A stretch of 64,000 nt of DNA, taken from positions 486,672-550,671 of the forward strand of contig NZ_KE007367.1 of the NCBI RefSeq assembly GCF_000400735.1, given 5' to 3'. Position numbers and translations under genes: made by a program. The notes under the pieces are model-generated. The model saw only the letters and a list, made by a program, of their open reading frames with translations, was not told the DNA's origin and searched no databases. Within the stretch, counting starts at the first letter, position 1; the number at the start of each line of letters is the position of its first letter. Below, piece after piece: positions 39,113-48,037 of this stretch. Source of the stretch: Acinetobacter tandoii DSM 14970 = CIP 107469 (lineage in GTDB: Bacteria > Pseudomonadota > Gammaproteobacteria > Pseudomonadales > Moraxellaceae).

Positions 39113-40057
39113 TTAGCTCCACCAATAACGCAAAATATGAAAAAAAATCGGTGCTGAGAAACAGATTGAATCTATACGGTCTAACATGCCACCATGACCA
39201 TGAATTAATTGCCCCCAGTCTTTGACACCGCGATCTCTTTTGATCGCAGACATGACCAGACCGCCAAAGAAGCCAAAGATACACACAATTAAACCAATGA
39301 GAGCTGCCTGCCAATAACTAAAAGGTGTTAACCATTTCATAAGTATGCCGAGACAGGTTGCCAGAAAAATACCGCCTAAAAGCCCTTCAATGGTTTTAGA
39401 TGGTGAAAGTATCGGAGCAACTTTATGTTTTCCAAATAGTTTTCCGCAGACATATTGCAGTACATCAGAGGCTTGTACAACAATAATCAGCCAGATGGCG
39501 AGCCAGATTTTTTCACCTTGAAAGCCAGGTAATTTTAAATTGATGAGGGCTGGTACGTGCGAAATACAAAACACACAAACCATGAGTCCCCATTGAATTT
39601 TGGCACTTCGTTCTAAGAAATGTTTGGTATCTTCCTGTTTCAAGCTAGCGATTGGGATTAACAGAAAAACATACAATGGAATAAAAATAGAATATAGGCC
39701 GTACCAATCGATATAGACCAAATAATATTGATAAGGAATAACAAAATAGAAAGAGATTAATAGCGGAAAATAATCACCACGTCGGGTCGGCAATAAGCTG
39801 ATGAATTCTCTGAGTGCAAAAAGTGAGATAATTGCAAAAAGTAAAATAAAAGTAACTTTTCCCATTAATATCGCAGTCGCAAGAACGACTAACATGACCC
39901 ACCAAGCATTGATACGTGCGTTTAAATTATCAATGACAGGTGAAATTTGCTGAGCAGTCCGTTTCTTTAAGATCCAACCAACGGTTGAAGAAAAGACCAA
40001 TATTCCAGTAAAAATTGCAAAGAGCAAATAGGTTTGCTGTAAGTTGGTTGCTGTCAT
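39113..40057 (-). CDS. ynbB: phosphatidate cytidylyltransferase, YnbB-like
   Basis: This is a CDP-diacylglycerol synthase-family membrane enzyme that activates phosphatidic acid with CTP. The 314 residues contain about eight helices. The CTP-transferase signature lies near the C-terminus: SPSKTIEGLLGG, then KRDRGVKDWGQLIHGHGGMLDRIDS. It is the last gene of the six-gene operon and overlaps plsC by four bases (ATGA). E. coli YnbB is the equivalent protein of the ynbABCD operon, distinct from the housekeeping CdsA. Confidence 0.85.
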   Translation of the reverse strand: MTATNLQQTYLLFAIFTGILVFSSTVGWILKKRTAQQISPVIDNLNARINAWWVMLVVLATAILMGKVTFILLFAIISLFALREFISLLPTRRGDYFPLLISFYFVIPYQYYLVYIDWYGLYSIFIPLYVFLLIPIASLKQEDTKHFLERSAKIQWGLMVCVFCISHVPALINLKLPGFQGEKIWLAIWLIIVVQASDVLQYVCGKLFGKHKVAPILSPSKTIEGLLGGIFLATCLGILMKWLTPFSYWQAALIGLIVCIFGFFGGLVMSAIKRDRGVKDWGQLIHGHGGMLDRIDSICFSAPIFFHILRYWWS

Positions 40058-40740
40058 TGGAACTCAACCTCTTTCAATTCTAGTAACGCTTTTTGAGCTT
40101 GCGCTAAGAAATCATTTTTACCTGTGTTGGTTGTAAACGTTAGTGGTGCACCAAAAATTACAGTCGATAATAATGGGAGCGGCACCAGTGCACCTTTAGG
40201 CATAACACGTTTAAGATTCGAAATCCAAACAGGAATAACTTCAACATCTGGAAATTGTTGACTTAAATGATAAAGCCCGCTTTTAAAGGGTAATAGTTCG
40301 ACATCATCATTTAAGTTACGCGTTCCTTCGGGGAAGAAAATAATAGAGTCACCTTGCTGCAGAACATTTTTAATCGGTTCAAGTGGGTCTGATTGACCAT
40401 TATGGCTTCTTTGAATCGTCACCCCTGTAAAGGTGTCATGAATCAGAAAGCGTCGAAAGCCATCTTTCAGCCAATAATCTGATGCGGCTATAGGGCGGGT
40501 TTTACGGCGTACAGGCGTTGGTAGTGAAGACCATAATAATATAAAGTCAATATGACTATTATGATTGGCATAATAAATTCGCTGCTTGGTGGCAGGTTTG
40601 CAACCGACCCATCGACTACGTGCACCTGTTAACAGTCGTGCGCTACGACGGGTTAAAAAAGCAATAAAACGTGCCAGTGACTGAGAAAGAAAATGGGCTT
40701 TATGATCGGTTTCAGTTGAGGAAGAATTTGTACTTTGCAT
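40054..40740 (-). CDS. PlsC-type 1-acylglycerol-3-phosphate acyltransferase
   Basis: This is an acyltransferase of 228 residues. The catalytic NHNSHID (H-x4-D) lies near residue 60, and the glycerophosphate-binding FFPEGTRNLNDD follows near 138, so both active-site motifs are intact. It would make phosphatidic acid, the substrate of the adjacent YnbB-like enzyme. ATG 40740 with GGTGA upstream is chosen; the longer frame would overlap the previous gene. E. coli ynbABCD lacks this member, so the operon here is extended. Confidence 0.85.
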   Translation of the reverse strand: MQSTNSSSTETDHKAHFLSQSLARFIAFLTRRSARLLTGARSRWVGCKPATKQRIYYANHNSHIDFILLWSSLPTPVRRKTRPIAASDYWLKDGFRRFLIHDTFTGVTIQRSHNGQSDPLEPIKNVLQQGDSIIFFPEGTRNLNDDVELLPFKSGLYHLSQQFPDVEVIPVWISNLKRVMPKGALVPLPLLSTVIFGAPLTFTTNTGKNDFLAQAQKALLELKEVEFQ

Positions 40741-40754
40741 AACGTCACCGAGTT

Positions 40755-41198
40755 TTATTTTTGTTGTAATAAAAATATCATGAGCGATATTAAAACGATA
40801 TATTGGCATAAGACCAGAAATACATGAAGCTTAAATAAGCGCATACAGCCTTGAATGCGAATATCCCAACTACGCTGACATTTTTCAGTAGGAATGAGTC
40901 CTAACTCGAGTAAACTCTGGTCAAGTATTTGCGTTTTCTGAACGATAGATTGTGCATCTTCAATGTGCCCAGAGTTAGTCCCGATCAAACTTAACAGCTC
41001 GGCATCGAACTTAATTCGAATACTCAGATAATGTTGAAGTAGGCATAAAACAAAAATAACGATGAGCGAGAGATAGACACCAATCGACTGCCAAGCGTAA
41101 AAAAAATAGCAAAGCACGGAAAGTGTAAATGCGATATAACCTGCAATACGAATGCCATCTGTATTTTGTAGTAACTTGGCGACAATCAGTAATTTCAT
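40755..41198 (-). CDS. hypothetical membrane protein of the lipid operon
   Basis: This protein of 147 residues has hydrophobic segments near residues 16-56 and 120-143 and a cytosolic-looking middle part. The ATG at 41198 overlaps the stop of the phosphatase gene by four bases, and the gene ends 14 bases before plsC, so it is translationally embedded in the operon. I do not recognise the family. By position it may anchor or scaffold the soluble lipid enzymes, but that is inference. Confidence 0.7.
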   Translation of the reverse strand: MKLLIVAKLLQNTDGIRIAGYIAFTLSVLCYFFYAWQSIGVYLSLIVIFVLCLLQHYLSIRIKFDAELLSLIGTNSGHIEDAQSIVQKTQILDQSLLELGLIPTEKCQRSWDIRIQGCMRLFKLHVFLVLCQYIVLISLMIFLLQQK

Positions 41199-42547
41199 GT
41201 CTTGACCTGCTGTAAATATTGTTTTTGATAGGTATCTATCGCTGCGAGTTGCTGGGCATTCAGTACAATCCAAGGTCGAGCCTGACGAATGATTTGAATG
41301 GCATCATCAACTTGATGAGCATGTCCAGTTTGGAGCAACCATGCAGCAAGTATACTGCTACTGCGTGAATATCCTAAGGCACAAAAAATCAGAACTTTCG
41401 TATTGCCGTACTGTGAAGACAGCAATTGATTCAATGCTTGTACTGCAAGATTTAGCTGTTGTGCTTGTAAGGGAATGAGATCAAGACTTAGATATTGCTG
41501 ATAATCATATGGTGGTTTTAAAGGCAGTTCTGCGCAACAGTCAAATAAACTATCATACTGCTGCATGTTTTGAGTTGAAGGAATTCTGCCTAGAAAAATC
41601 TGAGTATTCTCTTTGGTCAGAATTAAAGAATCGTTGGGATGTGTTCTGGTCCAGATACGGCTATTGAGTTTTGCGAAAAGAAAATAAGGTGCAAATAAAA
41701 CCCACGCTGCAATGCTCATGGTGCCATTGGGTTGTTTCTGAAAAAAATGTGGACGATTCAGGCTATAAGCGCAAGCAACCAAGAATAAACTGCTTGCGGG
41801 GTAAGCCAACCAGAGCATCCATCCTTTAAAAAACACAGCTAAAAATGTGAGAAGGAGTGCGGCAATAAGATAATAACTAGCTAATTTAAAATGCTTTAAA
41901 GTTCGTTGCTGTACTTTTTGTGTTTGTAATGGAGATGATGCATACAACGGAAATAACCACAAACAGAATGCACCAACCCAAATGCCAGTCGGGATATCAA
42001 TAAAATGATGCTGCCATGTGGTTAGTACCGATACACCAATGAGAAAACTCCAAAGATCGACAAACCAGCGATAAGAGGAAGGTACATGTCGACGATAAAA
42101 ATCCCACAAGATCATTAATAGGACAATATGTAAGGATGGGGCTTGATTAAATGGTTTATCAAAACCCATGAGAATATCAAACCAAACACCAAAGAAGCCT
42201 TGTAGTTCGGGGCGCTCAAAACTGAATTTCAGTGGAAATAATAAAAAACAGCAAATAGAAATCAGTTGTGCGCTGAAAAGTCGAAACACATGCTGTTTGA
42301 GTTCAAATTTATTCCAGCACAGCAGCAGTGAAAGTCCATAAAATAAGTCGATTGACCAATAAGGAACAATTGTCCATGGCCATAGCGGAATATATTTTTC
42401 CCAAGTGAACACAATGCTTGGAACATAATTTAGCCCCGCAGCATAATGATTGGCAAAGCCGTAACTTAAAAAGAAAAAAGGGGCAAGAAATAACAGGCAG
42501 AGTATTCCCCATTTCCATGTACCTGCCTGATGTATGAGTGCCTGCAT
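41195..42547 (-). CDS. ynbD: PAP2-type / dual-specificity phosphatase fusion, YnbD-like
   Basis: This two-domain protein has 450 residues. Residues 1-290 form a polytopic membrane part with PAP2-like boxes (APSLHIV near 135 and TWQHHFIDIPTG near 178). Residues 320-445 form a dual-specificity phosphatase with the C-x5-R loop CALGYSRSS near 397. In PAP2 terms the PSGH box reads PSLH and the SR of the third box is replaced, so the lipid-phosphatase half is variant. E. coli YnbD has the same architecture and operon place. It probably dephosphorylates a lipid intermediate such as a phosphatidylglycerophosphate-like compound. Confidence 0.82.
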   Translation of the reverse strand: MQALIHQAGTWKWGILCLLFLAPFFFLSYGFANHYAAGLNYVPSIVFTWEKYIPLWPWTIVPYWSIDLFYGLSLLLCWNKFELKQHVFRLFSAQLISICCFLLFPLKFSFERPELQGFFGVWFDILMGFDKPFNQAPSLHIVLLMILWDFYRRHVPSSYRWFVDLWSFLIGVSVLTTWQHHFIDIPTGIWVGAFCLWLFPLYASSPLQTQKVQQRTLKHFKLASYYLIAALLLTFLAVFFKGWMLWLAYPASSLFLVACAYSLNRPHFFQKQPNGTMSIAAWVLFAPYFLFAKLNSRIWTRTHPNDSLILTKENTQIFLGRIPSTQNMQQYDSLFDCCAELPLKPPYDYQQYLSLDLIPLQAQQLNLAVQALNQLLSSQYGNTKVLIFCALGYSRSSSILAAWLLQTGHAHQVDDAIQIIRQARPWIVLNAQQLAAIDTYQKQYLQQVKT

Positions 42548-42553
42548 AGAATG

Positions 42554-44308
42554 TTACGGCTCGATCTTTTGCGCGACAGAAACCGTAAAAATGCCGAACT
42601 CATCAATACATTGATCAATTTTCTTAAATCCAGCTTGTTCGACTAAAGCATCCATCTCTGCCTGTGAACGTAAGCGCATGACCCATGCTTCACCTTGACG
42701 ATGTGAAGTGAGTGTGCGGGCAATAAACTCTTGCTGCGGATGCCAAATTTGTCCCGTATAAATCAGATAGCCATCTTTGAGCATGGCTTTATATAGTCCA
42801 GTTAGAGATTGACGTAATAAATCATTATCACTAAACAACTCATAGAGTCCTGAAACAACAGCTAAGGTTGCTTTGGGTTTAATGTTTGCGAGAGATGCTG
42901 TATCAAAGGCATCGGCTTGAACAAAAGTTGCAATTTCGTTTAGGCCTCTTTCTTGAATGAGTGCTTGTCCAGCTTTAACATTGAGTTCGCTATAATCACG
43001 TAGCAGAATAGATTCTGGTTGTTTAGGTAATTGTGCAACTGCATCTAAAATATAACGCCCATGTCCAGCCGCAATATCTAAGATACGAACTGGTTTACGT
43101 TTTTTAGCCAACAATGCGGCATATTTTTCCAGTAGAGATTCGATATTCTGTTTACGAGCTCGAATGCCACGCCAGCCAATCGCATTTAAATACTGTTGAT
43201 CAATGACTTTACCCAGTAAATTTTGGCTTTCTGATTGATTGCGATAGACAAAGTCTAGGGTACTGCCAGAGTCGTAACCCGTTTGTTCACCAATTTTAAG
43301 GCCTTTAGAAAACTGACTACCAAATTTGAGTTGACGTTGAGTCAAATCCCAAAACAGTTTTTTAAGAGATGTTTTTGGTAGTGCTTGACTGAACTGTTCA
43401 GCAGTTGAGCAACTTGCGCCAATTTTATCGGCATTTAAAACGTCTGGCATATCATAAGGATGTGCAAAACATTGTTGAATAAAGCGACGGACTTTTTTAA
43501 CGGCAATCTCGCGGTTTTGTTCCCCTAAAGTATCGTGAAAAAAGCCTTCTAAAACATGAAATTCTTTATTTGGATGTGCCAAACGTTCATAAAAGTCGCG
43601 TTGCGGTTTTTGCTGCACCACAAAGTCGGCACCTGAACATAGGACTTGAGTGGGTACATAGATATTTTGGGCATCTTTAACCAACCGTTCGGCAGCATCA
43701 TACAGTCCCAGTAACATACGTACAGAAATGGCTTTGGCAATTTTCGGGTCATGATCATACTGCTGGGCACGGTCTAAATCATGCGTCAGCATTTTGGCTT
43801 TGACATAACTTTGGATAAAGAAATTGCCGCGTAATTTATTCAGTAACGTTAAACCTTGTTTGGCAAAGGGTACATACAACTTAATGTCAAAGGCAGGCGA
43901 TGCTAAACATAAGGCACGAATTTTAGGTGCATAGTCATGTACCCATGTCGCTGCTAATACAGCTCCGACACTTTGAGCAACTATTGCAATATTTTCAGGT
44001 GGGATGGCATAGGTCTGTTCAATATGCTGAACAAAATATTGAATGTCTTTCACACAAGCCGAAAAACTGGGTGCATCGCCACGTTCACCAGGTGATTCAC
44101 CATGACCGCGTGCATCCCATGCAAAAAAATCAAAATCAGGCAGGTCTAACTCTTCCACCAAATGCGCCATACGACCCGAATGTTCATGCCCGCGATGAAA
44201 CATCACAATGGCTTTTTTCTCTGGGTTGTGCGATGAGGCCCAATGTTGATAGAACAAGGATGTGCCATCATGGCTGGTGAAATGTTGCTGATTATTGTTA
44301 TAAGGCAT
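42554..44308 (-). CDS. ynbC: alpha/beta hydrolase - methyltransferase fusion, YnbC-like
   Basis: This fusion protein has 584 residues. Residues 1-290 are an alpha/beta hydrolase (monoacylglycerol lipase-like) with the nucleophile elbow AQSVGA (Ser113) and the strand FFAWDARGHGES. Residues 370-580 are a class I SAM-dependent methyltransferase with motif I ILDIAAGHGRY near 405. E. coli YnbC (585 residues) has the same fusion, which is strong evidence for the ynb assignment. It may remodel or methylate the headgroup or acyl chain of the operon's lipid product. Confidence 0.85.
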   Translation of the reverse strand: MPYNNNQQHFTSHDGTSLFYQHWASSHNPEKKAIVMFHRGHEHSGRMAHLVEELDLPDFDFFAWDARGHGESPGERGDAPSFSACVKDIQYFVQHIEQTYAIPPENIAIVAQSVGAVLAATWVHDYAPKIRALCLASPAFDIKLYVPFAKQGLTLLNKLRGNFFIQSYVKAKMLTHDLDRAQQYDHDPKIAKAISVRMLLGLYDAAERLVKDAQNIYVPTQVLCSGADFVVQQKPQRDFYERLAHPNKEFHVLEGFFHDTLGEQNREIAVKKVRRFIQQCFAHPYDMPDVLNADKIGASCSTAEQFSQALPKTSLKKLFWDLTQRQLKFGSQFSKGLKIGEQTGYDSGSTLDFVYRNQSESQNLLGKVIDQQYLNAIGWRGIRARKQNIESLLEKYAALLAKKRKPVRILDIAAGHGRYILDAVAQLPKQPESILLRDYSELNVKAGQALIQERGLNEIATFVQADAFDTASLANIKPKATLAVVSGLYELFSDNDLLRQSLTGLYKAMLKDGYLIYTGQIWHPQQEFIARTLTSHRQGEAWVMRLRSQAEMDALVEQAGFKKIDQCIDEFGIFTVSVAQKIEP

Positions 44309-44330
44309 TCTTTATTGTCCTAATGATCAA

Positions 44331-44981
44331 TTAATTTGAAGTTTTTTCAATTGCATTACGTATACGGTTATAGATCGTAATCACGAGTAAAAGGGTAATA
44401 ATAGCTAATAAGCCATTACTTATTAATTCTTGTAGCTTAAAAGTGATATGTGCTGAAAGATATTGGCTGAGTACGTAAAAGACGGCTAACACACTAAACC
44501 AGAATGCACGGTCGCTCTTTCCCATAGGGCCATCATAACGGCGCTCTTGCCCAATCACAGGGGCCATGACTCCTGCGTATTCACTGAGGATGGCTAAGAA
44601 TACAACGCATAATAACAATGTTGGAGATATGCAACTCAATACTATAAAGCACAAATATAGCGCCGTGTCTGAAATCACATCACACAATTCATTTAGATAA
44701 GCACCTAATTGTGATTGTTGATTAAATTCGCGTGCCAACATGCCATCAATTGCATTAAATGCCATCCGTATAAGCATCCAGATTGGAACAAGTAAAAAAA
44801 ATGCGGCATTTGCCATCGGTTGCGCGTGGAATGTGTAAGCCAAGAAACTTGCGATCAGCAAAGAAATCAACATTGCAAACAAAGTTACCTGATTTGCAGT
44901 AATACCATGTTGATATAAGCGACGAACAAAAGGTCGTAAAAAATTCTGAAAAGCTGGTTTAAGCTGATAAATAGAAGGCAT
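44331..44981 (-). CDS. ynbA: CDP-alcohol phosphatidyltransferase, YnbA-like, with altered Asp motif
   Basis: This is the first gene of the operon. It encodes a membrane enzyme of 216 residues with about six helices that should join a CDP-lipid to an alcohol headgroup. The CDP-OH-P motif is recognisable (IDGMLAR, then G93 and D101), but the first and third aspartates of D-x2-DG-x2-AR-x8-G-x3-D-x3-D are asparagines here (Asn76 and Asn97). An extra Asp is at 105. I recall a similar pattern in E. coli YnbA, so it may be a family trait rather than decay. The headgroup is unknown. Confidence 0.82.
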   Translation of the reverse strand: MPSIYQLKPAFQNFLRPFVRRLYQHGITANQVTLFAMLISLLIASFLAYTFHAQPMANAAFFLLVPIWMLIRMAFNAIDGMLAREFNQQSQLGAYLNELCDVISDTALYLCFIVLSCISPTLLLCVVFLAILSEYAGVMAPVIGQERRYDGPMGKSDRAFWFSVLAVFYVLSQYLSAHITFKLQELISNGLLAIITLLLVITIYNRIRNAIEKTSN

Positions 44982-45137
44982 TGGCTTTTTTAAGTATCGT
45001 ATTTTGCTTGGATTGTACCCATTTCAGGAAGTTGAATTCAAGCTAGATGAATTTCGAAACTAATAGCCTAAGTCGAATTCACATTTTGATTATGAAATGC
45101 CTATAATTATGCGGTTTATTTCAATTGTAGAAGCAAG

Positions 45138-45605
45138 ATGACGCCAGCCTGCAAATTATTAAAAAGCAAAAAAATTGACTTTTCTATTCATGAATATGAG
45201 CATGATGCCAATGCGAAAAGTTTTGGTTTAGAAGCAGCAGAAAAGTTGAACCTAAAAGTAGAGGAAGTGTTTAAAACACTTTTAGTCACGGATGATAAGA
45301 GCTATTACGTTGCAATTTTACCCGTACATCATTTACTAAATTTAAAAAAAGTGGCAACAGCAGTTGGGGCAAAAAAACTGCATATGGCCGATCCTAAAGA
45401 TGCCGAACGCTTAACAGGTTATTTAGTTGGAGGCATTAGTCCTATTGGACAAAAGAAAAGACTTAAAACTGTAATTGATAAAAGTGCTCAAACCCTGACC
45501 AAGATTTACGTGAGTGGTGGAAAACGTGGGTTGGATATTGGTTTAGCACCACAAGACCTGAGTGAAGTTTTAGGCGCTATTTTTGCAGATGTTGTTGATG
45601 AATAA
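45138..45605 (+). CDS. ybaK: Cys-tRNA(Pro) deacylase YbaK/EbsC
   Basis: This is a 155-residue YbaK-type editing protein that hydrolyses cysteine mischarged on tRNA-Pro. Typical segments are [35 protein letters not shown], the invariant-lysine region [16 protein letters not shown] and [15 protein letters not shown], near-identical to the family consensus. AGAAG precedes the ATG. It is a single gene, divergent from the lipid operon. Confidence 0.93.
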   Translation: MTPACKLLKSKKIDFSIHEYEHDANAKSFGLEAAEKLNLKVEEVFKTLLVTDDKSYYVAILPVHHLLNLKKVATAVGAKKLHMADPKDAERLTGYLVGGISPIGQKKRLKTVIDKSAQTLTKIYVSGGKRGLDIGLAPQDLSEVLGAIFADVVDE

Positions 45606-45714
45606 TCATCCTTTAAGGGAGATGTAAATATTATTTAATGATCTGATTTGTTCAGAGAAAGTCAGAATGATAATATGCGCGACCTTAATCAGTAGCGAAC
45701 AGGGATGAAGTAAG

Positions 45715-46482
45715 ATGGGGAAATTTCGGATTATAGCAACGCTATGCATGAGTCTTTTGCCTTTATGGGGATGTTCTGTAGCACCTGTAACAGCGCCTCC
45801 ACCACCAGTTGCCATGATACCTATTCATGATTCAGACGTGATGACTCGACAATTTACGACATCATTGGCCGATTTAACGCCTGTTGCCCATAGTACTCGA
45901 CCTTCCGCCGTGATTTTTTTTAATAAAGGTGTGAATGCAGAAAAATTTAACAAAGCGCTGTGTAAGGGATTTGTACAATTAGAAACAGCTCAAGATGTTG
46001 AATCCAATCAAGGTGTCGCTATTGAGAATCAGGTTGTAACAAAAGTTCCTGTAACAACGGATTTGTCACAAAATACTCGTGATTGCGATTTAATTTTAAG
46101 AGTATATGACTACAATCTTGCGGAAAGTGAATTGGTTAAGCTTAATCCTAAGTTACTCTATTCAACAGGTCCTTTTATTGCAGTATACAATCCTAACTCT
46201 TCTCAGATAGATCAGATTATAGATTTAAGAGGCACTTCTACTGCCGATTTGGAAAAATTCGGAAGAAATTGGAGTGCTATATTTACTCAGGCTGCTCAGC
46301 AATATGAGCAGGCGAATTCAAACATAGCAAATTCAGATGAAGCTAAAGAATTTAATATTTGGTTGTTCGTTCGAGATTTATTTCAAGCTTCGGTATGTGC
46401 TACAGATCCAAATTTGATCTACATTTTTAATGAGCCTGCAGGAAAAATAGCAGATATTGTTTGTAAAGGAACTAAGGCTTAA
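45715..46482 (+). CDS. putative lipoprotein
   Basis: This protein of 255 residues has a type II signal peptide: basic start MGKFR, hydrophobic core and lipobox LWGC (Cys20). A Pro-rich linker (VTAPPPPVAM) follows. Two internal cysteines and a C-terminal pair could form disulfides. I do not recognise the mature domain. It was probably placed in the outer membrane. A strong terminator follows, and it marks the right end of the core-like segment. Confidence 0.75.
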   Translation: MGKFRIIATLCMSLLPLWGCSVAPVTAPPPPVAMIPIHDSDVMTRQFTTSLADLTPVAHSTRPSAVIFFNKGVNAEKFNKALCKGFVQLETAQDVESNQGVAIENQVVTKVPVTTDLSQNTRDCDLILRVYDYNLAESELVKLNPKLLYSTGPFIAVYNPNSSQIDQIIDLRGTSTADLEKFGRNWSAIFTQAAQQYEQANSNIANSDEAKEFNIWLFVRDLFQASVCATDPNLIYIFNEPAGKIADIVCKGTKA

Positions 46483-46499
46483 GTTGCTAAAAAGCCGCA

Positions 46500-46523
46500 G
46501 CCCATCATTAGATGGGCTTTTTT
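46500..46523 (+). terminator. terminator of the lipoprotein gene
   Basis: The stem GCCCATC / GATGGGC with loop ATTA is followed by six T. Confidence 0.92.
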
Positions 46524-47122
46524 GTGCTGTTTGCTTCGTATGTCAAGATCGCGTAGTATGTAAGGTCAAAGTTGGATACGTTTTGATATCCATTCTACAT
46601 GCTTTGCTGATGTAAATATTATAAGTTCATAGGCACAATGCCGCTTTATAGAATAAACTCCAAACTCCCCGAATGGTCTTATTTATGAAATACTTTTTGT
46701 TTGCAAAGGCTCAATATATGAGTAATTAAATTGATTTTTTTAAATGGCTGGACGACAGCAAAAGCCATAAATGGCGATGAAATACGTGTGAAAATTATCC
46801 CGCTCAAGCGCAAACAGAGTAATTTATCTGGAGTGAGCTGGGTTGAAGTGGGCAAACAAGTTGAATTTGAGTCTGGCGAAAAATGCTCTCTTAATCTCGA
46901 TGGTAAATCGTTTTATACCGAGTTGAATAAGCTTTACAAGTTAAAGAGTTAAATCTGCTATCATTTCGTCAATAAAACGTATATATTGATACATACTAGA
47001 AGAATAATTTTATTGTGTTTACTGATTTTATTGTGTTGTTGATGTTCATCCTTCATTGTATTAAAGGTTTATGTTAAATAAATTATTTTCTATTCTCAGC
47101 TTAATCTTATAGGAAATATCTT
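46524..47122. other. low-information interval with one doubtful frame
   Basis: This is an AT-rich stretch between the lipoprotein gene and the cold-shock gene. Apart from the doubtful 73-codon frame at 46731-46952 I see no gene. The last 150 bases are the leader/promoter region of the cold-shock gene. It marks the transition from core-like DNA to the decayed accessory segment. Confidence 0.5.
46731..46952 (+). CDS. doubtful hypothetical protein or gene remnant, 73 residues
   Basis: A frame of 73 codons starts only with TTG and has no ribosome site. The residues look protein-like (basic centre, GVSWVEVGKQVEFESGEKC), so it may be the remains of a longer gene. No family is recognised. Confidence 0.3.
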   Translation: MIFLNGWTTAKAINGDEIRVKIIPLKRKQSNLSGVSWVEVGKQVEFESGEKCSLNLDGKSFYTELNKLYKLKS

Positions 47123-47332
47123 ATGTCTAATTTAACGACTGGTACTGTAAAGTGGTTCAACGAAACTAAAGGTTTTGGTTTTATCGCTGCTGACAATGGT
47201 GAAGACGTATTCGCGCATTTCAGCGAAATCCAAACCAACGGTTTTAAAACTTTGCAAGAAGGTCAACGAGTACAATTCACTGTAACTGCAGGGAAAAAAG
47301 GTGCTCAAGCTAGCGGCATCACAGCAATCTAA
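47123..47332 (+). CDS. cold-shock protein (CspA family)
   Basis: This is a single-domain RNA/DNA-binding protein of 69 residues. RNP1 is KGFGFIAA and RNP2 is DVFAHFSEI, with the starting [13 protein letters not shown]. It should act as an RNA chaperone. AGGAAATATCTT lies before the ATG, and an upstream AT-rich leader of over 100 bases could be the cold-regulated 5' UTR. A terminator follows at 47355. Confidence 0.95.
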   Translation: MSNLTTGTVKWFNETKGFGFIAADNGEDVFAHFSEIQTNGFKTLQEGQRVQFTVTAGKKGAQASGITAI

Positions 47333-47354
47333 GTCTGACTTGGTTGTTTTTGTC

Positions 47355-47385
47355 AAAAAAAAGCTCGCATTAAGCGGGCTTTTTT
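47355..47385 (+). terminator. terminator of the cold-shock gene
   Basis: The stem AAAAGCTCGC / GCGGGCTTTT (one G-U pair) with loop ATTAA is followed by more T. Confidence 0.88.
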
Positions 47386-47423
47386 CTTGATTGGCTAAAA
47401 TACATGAATAACAACTATTTAGT

Positions 47424-47840
47424 TTACCAATCCATCAACAGTTAGCTTTTCAAGAATTTGATGATATCTCCGTGCAATGTCACCAAAAGTGTAACTTGAA
47501 TCAATATCTTCGACATTGACTGAAAAAACCGTACTGGGGATCAAAGCGAAGCTTTCACCTTGATCAACACATTGAGATCTTTAGAAAGCTCAACTCCGCT
47601 TTCACGTTCAAACTTAAGAACAATTTTAGCTGTGGAGAATTTCCAAATGGTTGCTCTACAGCTGGCGACTACCTTATCCGTATGTTCATCCTTTTCAGCT
47701 AGCTCTAAATAATAATGTCCACCTTGGATACTCAAGTTGCGAATCTTAGCTTTTACCCATACTGGTTCATTGAAAGCAACTTGAATGACTTCCTGAACAG
47801 TAGATAAATATTCGCTTAAGGAAAATTGAGGTTCTGACAT
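47424..47840 (-). pseudogene. xseA: truncated, frameshifted xseA fragment
   Basis: The first 97 or so codons match the intact xseA at 58207-59469, with the OB-fold start MSEPQFSLSEYL. Then two single-base A insertions near 47530-47550 shift the frame and give an early stop. The homology continues in other frames to about 47424 and then ends, so two thirds of the gene are missing. It cannot give an active exonuclease VII subunit. It is a relic of a second copy of the xseA-bearing module. Confidence 0.85.
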
Positions 47841-48014
47841 TAAATTTAGGTTTTAGAGCACTTGGTTGGATATTATAAAAGCATCCTTAGAAGTGCAAAT
47901 TGAGTTTTAATAATTATTGACCTTGTACAAGGCATATGGCATATTTCTGCTATAGTGGAAGAAGTTGTATTGATTCACTAAATATTTAAAAGCTCATCGA
48001 AAGATGGTTTTTTT
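47424..48014. repeat. direct repeat copy 1: 5' part of xseA plus divergent intergenic region
   Basis: A block of about 590 bases is repeated in direct orientation at 59055-59645 with roughly 90% identity by eye. It contains the first third of xseA, its promoter, the palindrome CCTTGTACAAGG (47921-47932) and the hairpin/T-run at its right end. This copy has single-base insertions that break the xseA frame. Confidence 0.88.
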
Positions 48015-48037
48015 GTATTAGTAACAGAGAAAAGTGA

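Noticed and set aside
47052..47079. Perfect XerD-type arm TTATGTTAAAT upstream of the cold-shock gene
   Set aside because: The partner XerC arm matches at only 4 to 6 of 11 bases, so a chance match in an AT-rich leader is more likely.
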